A stretch of 36,188 nucleotides of DNA from Clostridiales bacterium (lineage in GTDB: Bacteria > Bacillota_A > Clostridia > Lachnospirales > Bianqueaceae). Location: positions 1 through 36,188 of the forward strand of contig JAHZBS010000005.1 of assembly GCA_019423265.1 (NCBI GenBank), written 5' to 3'. The notes beneath the pieces were generated by a model. That model saw nothing but the letters and a program-made list of their open reading frames with translations, ran no database searches and had not been told where the DNA came from. Made by a program: the position numbers and the translations under genes. Within the stretch, counting starts at the first letter, position 1, and each line of letters starts with the position of its first letter. Below are positions 32,105-36,188 of this stretch, one piece after another.

Positions 32105-33277
32105 ATGCCAGAGCTTTCAAAACGGACCGCGGTGTTTACTGACTCCGTCATTCGCCGGATGACGCGGGTATCCCTTCAATACGGGGCCGTCAATCTATCC
32201 CAGGGATTTCCCGATTTTGAGCCGCCCCGCGAGATTCTTCAGCGCCTCGCCGAGGTTTCCCGGGAGGACTTCCACCAATACTCCATCACCTGGGGCGCGC
32301 AAAACTTCCGCGAGGCCCTGGCAGAAAAGCAGTCGCGGCTCATGGGCCGACAGATTGATCCCAACCGCGAGATTGTCGTCACCTGCGGAAGCACGGAAGC
32401 GATGATGGCCGCCATGATGACGGTGGCGAATCCCGGAGACAAAGTGATCGTGTTCTCACCGTTCTATGAAAATTACGGTGCAGATGCGATCCTCTCCGGC
32501 GCGGAACCGATCTATGTGCCCCTGTACCCCCCGGAATTCAACTTCAACGTAAATGAGCTGGAGGCGGCCTTTCAGCAGCATCCAAAAGCACTGATCCTCT
32601 GCAACCCCTCCAATCCCTGTGGCAAAGTCTTCACCTATGACGAGCTGAAGATCATTGCGGACTTTGCGGGGACGTATGATACCTTTGTGATCACCGACGA
32701 GGTGTATGAACATATCGTCTACGAGCCAAACCGTCATATCTACTTCGCCTCTTTGCCGGGCATGTGGGACCGCACCATCTCCTGCAGCTCTCTTTCCAAA
32801 ACCTATTCCATCACGGGGTGGCGGCTGGGCTATATCATCGCCCCCGCACCTATTGTGGATGTAGCCAAAAAAGTTCACGATTTTCTAACCGTCGGCGCCG
32901 CCGCCCCCCTACAGGAGGCAGCGGTGACGGGCCTCAAGTTCGGAGATGCCTATTATACATGGCTCCGGGACAAATACACAAAAAAGCGCGATTTATTCCT
33001 GAGCGGCCTTGACGATTTGGGTATTTCCCATACTGTGCCCCAGGGGGCGTATTATATCCTGCTGGATATTTCTGAATTTGGGTTCGACTCCGATCTGGAA
33101 TTCTGCGAGGTCCTTGCCCGGGATGTGGGAGTCGGCGCGGTTCCCGGATCAAGTTTTTTCCGTGAAAATGTCAACCATCTGATCCGGCTGCACTTTGCCA
33201 AGAGGGATGCCACCCTGTATGAAGCGCTGAATCGGCTGGACAGCCTGCGAAAAAAGATCCCCGCGCGGAAAGGGTAA
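32105..33277 (+). CDS. Class I/II PLP-dependent aminotransferase
   Basis: 390 residues of the aspartate/aromatic aminotransferase fold. VNLSQGFPDFEPP near the N-terminus, CNPSNPCGKVFT, ITDEVYEHIVY, and SSLSKTYSITGWRLGY with the PLP Lys; the C-terminal Arg lies in LIRLHFAKRD. I took the ATG at 32105, with GGAGGTGTA upstream, 16 bp after the ligase. In this operon it should interconvert an aromatic or branched amino acid and the 2-oxoacid used by the oxidoreductase. Confidence 0.92.
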   Translation: MPELSKRTAVFTDSVIRRMTRVSLQYGAVNLSQGFPDFEPPREILQRLAEVSREDFHQYSITWGAQNFREALAEKQSRLMGRQIDPNREIVVTCGSTEAMMAAMMTVANPGDKVIVFSPFYENYGADAILSGAEPIYVPLYPPEFNFNVNELEAAFQQHPKALILCNPSNPCGKVFTYDELKIIADFAGTYDTFVITDEVYEHIVYEPNRHIYFASLPGMWDRTISCSSLSKTYSITGWRLGYIIAPAPIVDVAKKVHDFLTVGAAAPLQEAAVTGLKFGDAYYTWLRDKYTKKRDLFLSGLDDLGISHTVPQGAYYILLDISEFGFDSDLEFCEVLARDVGVGAVPGSSFFRENVNHLIRLHFAKRDATLYEALNRLDSLRKKIPARKG

Positions 33278-33318
33278 CCATACCGGTCCGGCCAGGGATT
33301 AAACTCTAGAATTACAAT

Positions 33319-33350
33319 AGGCGGTCACCCTGATGAGAGGGTGACCGCCT
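33319..33350. terminator. Strong hairpin between convergent genes
   Basis: A 13-bp perfect stem (AGGCGGTCACCCT / AGGGTGACCGCCT) with loop GATGAG. T-runs are short, but the position between the operon end and the acetyltransferase end marks it as a shared terminator. Confidence 0.75.
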
Positions 33351-33355
33351 TGTGC

Positions 33356-33994
33356 CTATTCTATGATCCGGTTGTCGGCCAGGATGTCGGGCTTGTATCT
33401 CATGCTGTCTGCTTCCGTTAACTGGCGGATAACCTTGCATGGACATCCCGCCGCAAAGGTGTGAGGCGGGATGTCTTTTACAACCACGCTGCCCGCTCCG
33501 ATCACACAGTCGTCTCCGATGGTGACGCCGGAGCACACTACGACGTTGGCGCCAAACCAACAATTGTTGCCGATCTTGACCGGCTTGGCATAACACAAGC
33601 GCTTTACGTTGCCATCCTTGTCGAGCATGGCGTTGCGCTCTCCCGGCAGCATCGGGTGGACCGGCGTCACAATGGTCACGTTGGGGCCAAAATTGCAGTA
33701 GTCCCCGATGGTGACGCTGGCATCGTCCTGCACCGTCAGATTGTAATTGCCAAAGAAATGCGTCCCGATCTTCGTATGGCATCCATAGTGGAAGAAAATT
33801 GGCCCCTGCATAAAGCCTTCCTCCCCTATCTCCCCCACAATCTGGCGGATCAACTCCTGCCGCTTTTCTGTCTCATCCTCATAGGTTCTGTTATACTCTG
33901 TACACAGATTGTGGGAGCGCAGTTTCATACGTTTTAACTCAGGATCCCCCGGGCAAAATAGGATCCCTTCCATGATTTTTTCTTCTTCACCCAT
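33356..33994 (-). CDS. Sugar O-acetyltransferase (maltose/galactoside acetyltransferase type)
   Basis: 212 residues; left-handed beta-helix (hexapeptide repeat) protein. Domain 1 is the Mac-type N-terminal helix region (CPGDPELKRMKLRSHNLCTE in part). Then repeats: HTKIGTHFFGNYNLTVQDDA, VTIGDYCNFGPNVTIVTPVHP (catalytic His), VKIGNNCWFGANVVVCSGV, TIGDDCVIGAGSVVVKDIPP. Forms trimers and acetylates a sugar hydroxyl with acetyl-CoA. The start at 33994 is preferred; an inner ATG at 33973 is possible. It lies 22 bp after the phosphorylase gene in the same direction, so acetylation of a released sugar is plausible. Confidence 0.9.
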   Translation of the reverse strand: MGEEEKIMEGILFCPGDPELKRMKLRSHNLCTEYNRTYEDETEKRQELIRQIVGEIGEEGFMQGPIFFHYGCHTKIGTHFFGNYNLTVQDDASVTIGDYCNFGPNVTIVTPVHPMLPGERNAMLDKDGNVKRLCYAKPVKIGNNCWFGANVVVCSGVTIGDDCVIGAGSVVVKDIPPHTFAAGCPCKVIRQLTEADSMRYKPDILADNRIIE

Positions 33995-34016
33995 CGGCCT
34001 TTGCCCTCACTGTATG

Positions 34017-36188
34017 TCACACGGTTATCTTGACCTTGTGGTTTCGGCGCCCCTTGACATGGGGGATCACAACCTCTTTCGCCCCAATGCCCTGATTTTC
34101 AATCTCAATCGTGTACACACAGCCGCGGAACGTGCGCTTGACTGTCACCGTCTTCCATTCGCTGGGAAGGCAGGGCTTGATCGCAAGACCCTCCCATGTG
34201 GGCTTTATCCCCAGTATATGCTGGGTCACGGCGATATACATCCAGGCGGCCGTCCCCGTCAGCCAGCTTACGTTTGCAAGGCCGAATTTATCACTCTCCG
34301 GGCCGAAAATATTGGAGGCATACACATATGGCTCTGCCTTGTATCTCCACTCGCCCGCCTTCTCCTGTGCCACCATAGGAAGGAGCTGGTGGTAGTATTT
34401 GTACGCGGCGTCTCCGTTGCCGAGCATACACTCCGCAATGATTGCCCATGTGTTGGCGTGGCAGAATACCGATCCATTCTCCCCACAGCCCTTGTTATAG
34501 TATGTGAGCGGATCCTCCGCCGACGGGTAATCCTTCATGGAGGGATCGATCTTTTTGATTCCGAGATCCGTGTCAAGATACTTTTTGACACTTGCCATGG
34601 CCTTCTCAGACTTGTCTCTGTCCCCCATGCCGGAAATCACGGACCATGACTGGGTGTTCAGCCAAATTTTCGCCTGTGGCTGTTCCTTTGAGCCAATGAA
34701 CGTGCCGTCGTCTGTGATGCAGCGGCGGAACCACTCTCCGTCCCAAGCAATGCTGTTGACAAGTTTTTTCTGTTCCTCATAGAGACGCGCGTATTCTGAG
34801 CCGTCCTCGCCCATAAGCTGCGCAAGCTCCTCCATCATGCGGAGAACGGTTCCAAACTGCATGGATGTCCAGATGCTCTCGCCCTTTCCCTCGCGGCAAA
34901 CCTTGTAGAGCATGTCGTTCCAGTCGGATCGAAGCATAAGCGGGAAGCCGTGGCTGCCGAGATTGCGGCATGTAAACTCCACGGATCTCTGTAGATGCTC
35001 ATAGACGGTTGCCGTCCCTCCGTCATAGAATGGAACCTTCTTATTGAGGAAGGAAAGGGAGCCTGTCTCCATCACCACGGCGTATACTGACATGATGATC
35101 CACAGGTGATCGTCCGAATGGACTGTGGTGACGGGATCAAATCCCTCGACGGGGAAAAAGTAGTGATTGGCGTGTCCGTCGCTGTACTGCTGGCCCAGAA
35201 GCAGCTGAATTTTGTCCTTCGCGCGGTCCGGGCTGAATGGCACCATCGCAAGAATATCCTGCGCGGTATCGCGGTATCCCACACCCCGGAAGGTACCGGT
35301 GGCGTAGTAGGAGATATTTCTTGAGAAAAGGAAGTTGCGCTCCGCCTGATAGGGATTCCAGATGTTGACCATGCGCTGCACATTTTCATCGGGAACCTCG
35401 CAGTGAAAGCGGCTGAGATAGTTGTTCCAGTGTCTTTGAAGCGCTTTGAAGGACTGGCCGACAAAGTCCTCCTCCCGGCAGTGAGCCACCGAGCGCTTGA
35501 TGTCCTCCTCCGTCATGGCGACGCCCAGGAAGATGTTTACGGTTTTCTCCTCGCCAGCCTTGAGGTCCAGATCCAGCTGGAGTGCAAAGCAGGGATCGCC
35601 CCCGGCAAGAGTCGAATTGGTACACTGTCCTGCCTCGACGTTTCTGGGATTTTCCTCGCTGGAATAGCTTCCCACAAACTCGTCCCTGTCGCCGTCAAAC
35701 CCGGATACTGGAACATTCGCGGCAAAATATACTAGGGGCGTCTGCTCCGGACGCGGCTGCATTTCCACCCCATACCTATACACCAGGACATCGTCCATGT
35801 TGTATACCGAAAGCTGATGTTTGTTATAGCACTGCCATTGAAGCTCCCGCTGAAATTCCATCATCCCCAGCTCGACAAAGGGGAACATGGTGATCTTGCG
35901 GTCCGTATTGCTCCTGATTCTGAGATTCCAGATCAGGCAGTTTTCGTACTCTCCAACAAAATATGTGGCTTTTACCGCAAGTCCTCGCCTCTTGGCATCG
36001 TAGACAGTGTATCCCATTCCGTGCGTTGCCTTCCATGACTGCGGACGGGTTTTTGCCGGCTCTGCCGTGGGACACCAGTAGTCTTTTCCGTCCTTTATAT
36101 AGGTATAGAAGCCGCTTCGGTCAGTGGGCAGATGAAAGAAGCGGTAATGGTTGATTCTCCATATCTGGGGTGACTTGTAGAATGCGAC
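34017..36188 (-). CDS. GH94-family glycoside phosphorylase (5' end off window)
   Basis: The visible 723 residues are open to the right edge (frame reads VAFYKSPQIWRINHYRF there), and full-length relatives have about 800-815, so roughly 85-90 residues are missing. The beta-sandwich N-terminal domain is followed by the (alpha/alpha)6 barrel with GVGYRDTAQDILAM, HSDDHLWI and the catalytic acid in LRSDWNDML. The end (LAIKPCLPSEWKTVTVKRTFRG) is typical of the family. The enzyme cleaves a beta-linked disaccharide with phosphate in the cytoplasm, giving a sugar 1-phosphate. Cellobiose, diacetylchitobiose and laminaribiose are all possible substrates; I cannot choose. Confidence 0.9.
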   Translation of the reverse strand, partial: VAFYKSPQIWRINHYRFFHLPTDRSGFYTYIKDGKDYWCPTAEPAKTRPQSWKATHGMGYTVYDAKRRGLAVKATYFVGEYENCLIWNLRIRSNTDRKITMFPFVELGMMEFQRELQWQCYNKHQLSVYNMDDVLVYRYGVEMQPRPEQTPLVYFAANVPVSGFDGDRDEFVGSYSSEENPRNVEAGQCTNSTLAGGDPCFALQLDLDLKAGEEKTVNIFLGVAMTEEDIKRSVAHCREEDFVGQSFKALQRHWNNYLSRFHCEVPDENVQRMVNIWNPYQAERNFLFSRNISYYATGTFRGVGYRDTAQDILAMVPFSPDRAKDKIQLLLGQQYSDGHANHYFFPVEGFDPVTTVHSDDHLWIIMSVYAVVMETGSLSFLNKKVPFYDGGTATVYEHLQRSVEFTCRNLGSHGFPLMLRSDWNDMLYKVCREGKGESIWTSMQFGTVLRMMEELAQLMGEDGSEYARLYEEQKKLVNSIAWDGEWFRRCITDDGTFIGSKEQPQAKIWLNTQSWSVISGMGDRDKSEKAMASVKKYLDTDLGIKKIDPSMKDYPSAEDPLTYYNKGCGENGSVFCHANTWAIIAECMLGNGDAAYKYYHQLLPMVAQEKAGEWRYKAEPYVYASNIFGPESDKFGLANVSWLTGTAAWMYIAVTQHILGIKPTWEGLAIKPCLPSEWKTVTVKRTFRGCVYTIEIENQGIGAKEVVIPHVKGRRNHKVKITV

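Overview
The window looks like a chromosome segment of a low-to-mid GC, strictly anaerobic Bacillota, most likely a gut Clostridia of the Oscillospiraceae/Ruminococcaceae type. This rests on protein resemblance (DUF3842, PdxST, POR/VOR-type ferredoxin oxidoreductase, Rrf2 regulator, relics of clostridial conjugative elements), on strong AGGAGG ribosome sites and on TTGACA-17-TATAAT promoters. The genus cannot be fixed from sequence alone. No tRNA, rRNA or CRISPR array was seen.

Left part (1-3.4 kb): the 3' end of a small membrane protein, an AI-2E-family membrane protein (minus) and a GMP synthase gene (plus). The GMP synthase is about 85-90 residues shorter than usual. Its glutamine amidotransferase domain has lost the catalytic core, while the ATP pyrophosphatase and dimerisation domains look intact.

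Mobile/defence segment (about 3.36-19.1 kb): the 3' end of guaA, coding (AT)IEWE-stop, is present about three times (3343, 3396, 5856). Two of these copies are followed by about 130 bp of related sequence. This is the footprint expected of elements that integrate in tandem at the guaA 3' end, although no integrase gene remains. Downstream lies a patchwork: a frameshifted XRE regulator, an AbiE toxin-antitoxin pair with a broken toxin and an intact antitoxin, relics of a conjugative/mobilisable element (MobV relaxase start, a small membrane protein, ssb), an intact HTH/AAA/PD-(D/E)XK protein, a decayed AAA-DUF4143 gene, and an apparently complete type IIS restriction-modification pair (fused two-domain adenine methylase plus AlwI-like endonuclease). 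A MarR regulator with a heterodimeric ABC exporter and a small alarmone synthetase follows, then TspO and an HsdR fragment.

Middle (19.2-26.4 kb): DUF3842; a candidate structured leader RNA with its own consensus promoter and an intrinsic terminator in front of two small membrane proteins; a pdxS-pdxT-M20 peptidase operon (vitamin B6) behind a frameshifted HD-domain gene; then cysK, preceded by a 23-codon leader ORF containing Arg-Cys-Arg-Cys, a YoaK-like membrane protein and an Rrf2 regulator. The cysK and rrf2 promoters carry related inverted repeats.

Right part (26.4-36.2 kb): a LysR regulator precedes a tightly packed six-gene operon: a four-subunit 2-oxoacid:ferredoxin oxidoreductase (gamma-delta-alpha-beta), an AMP-forming phenylacetate-CoA-ligase-like enzyme and a class I/II aminotransferase. 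Together they can interconvert an amino acid, its 2-oxoacid, the acyl-CoA and the free acid (aromatic or branched), in either the fermentative or the reductive-carboxylation direction. A palindromic LysR-type box sits about 65 bp upstream of the predicted operon start. On the minus strand follow a sugar O-acetyltransferase and a GH94 phosphorylase cut by the right window edge.
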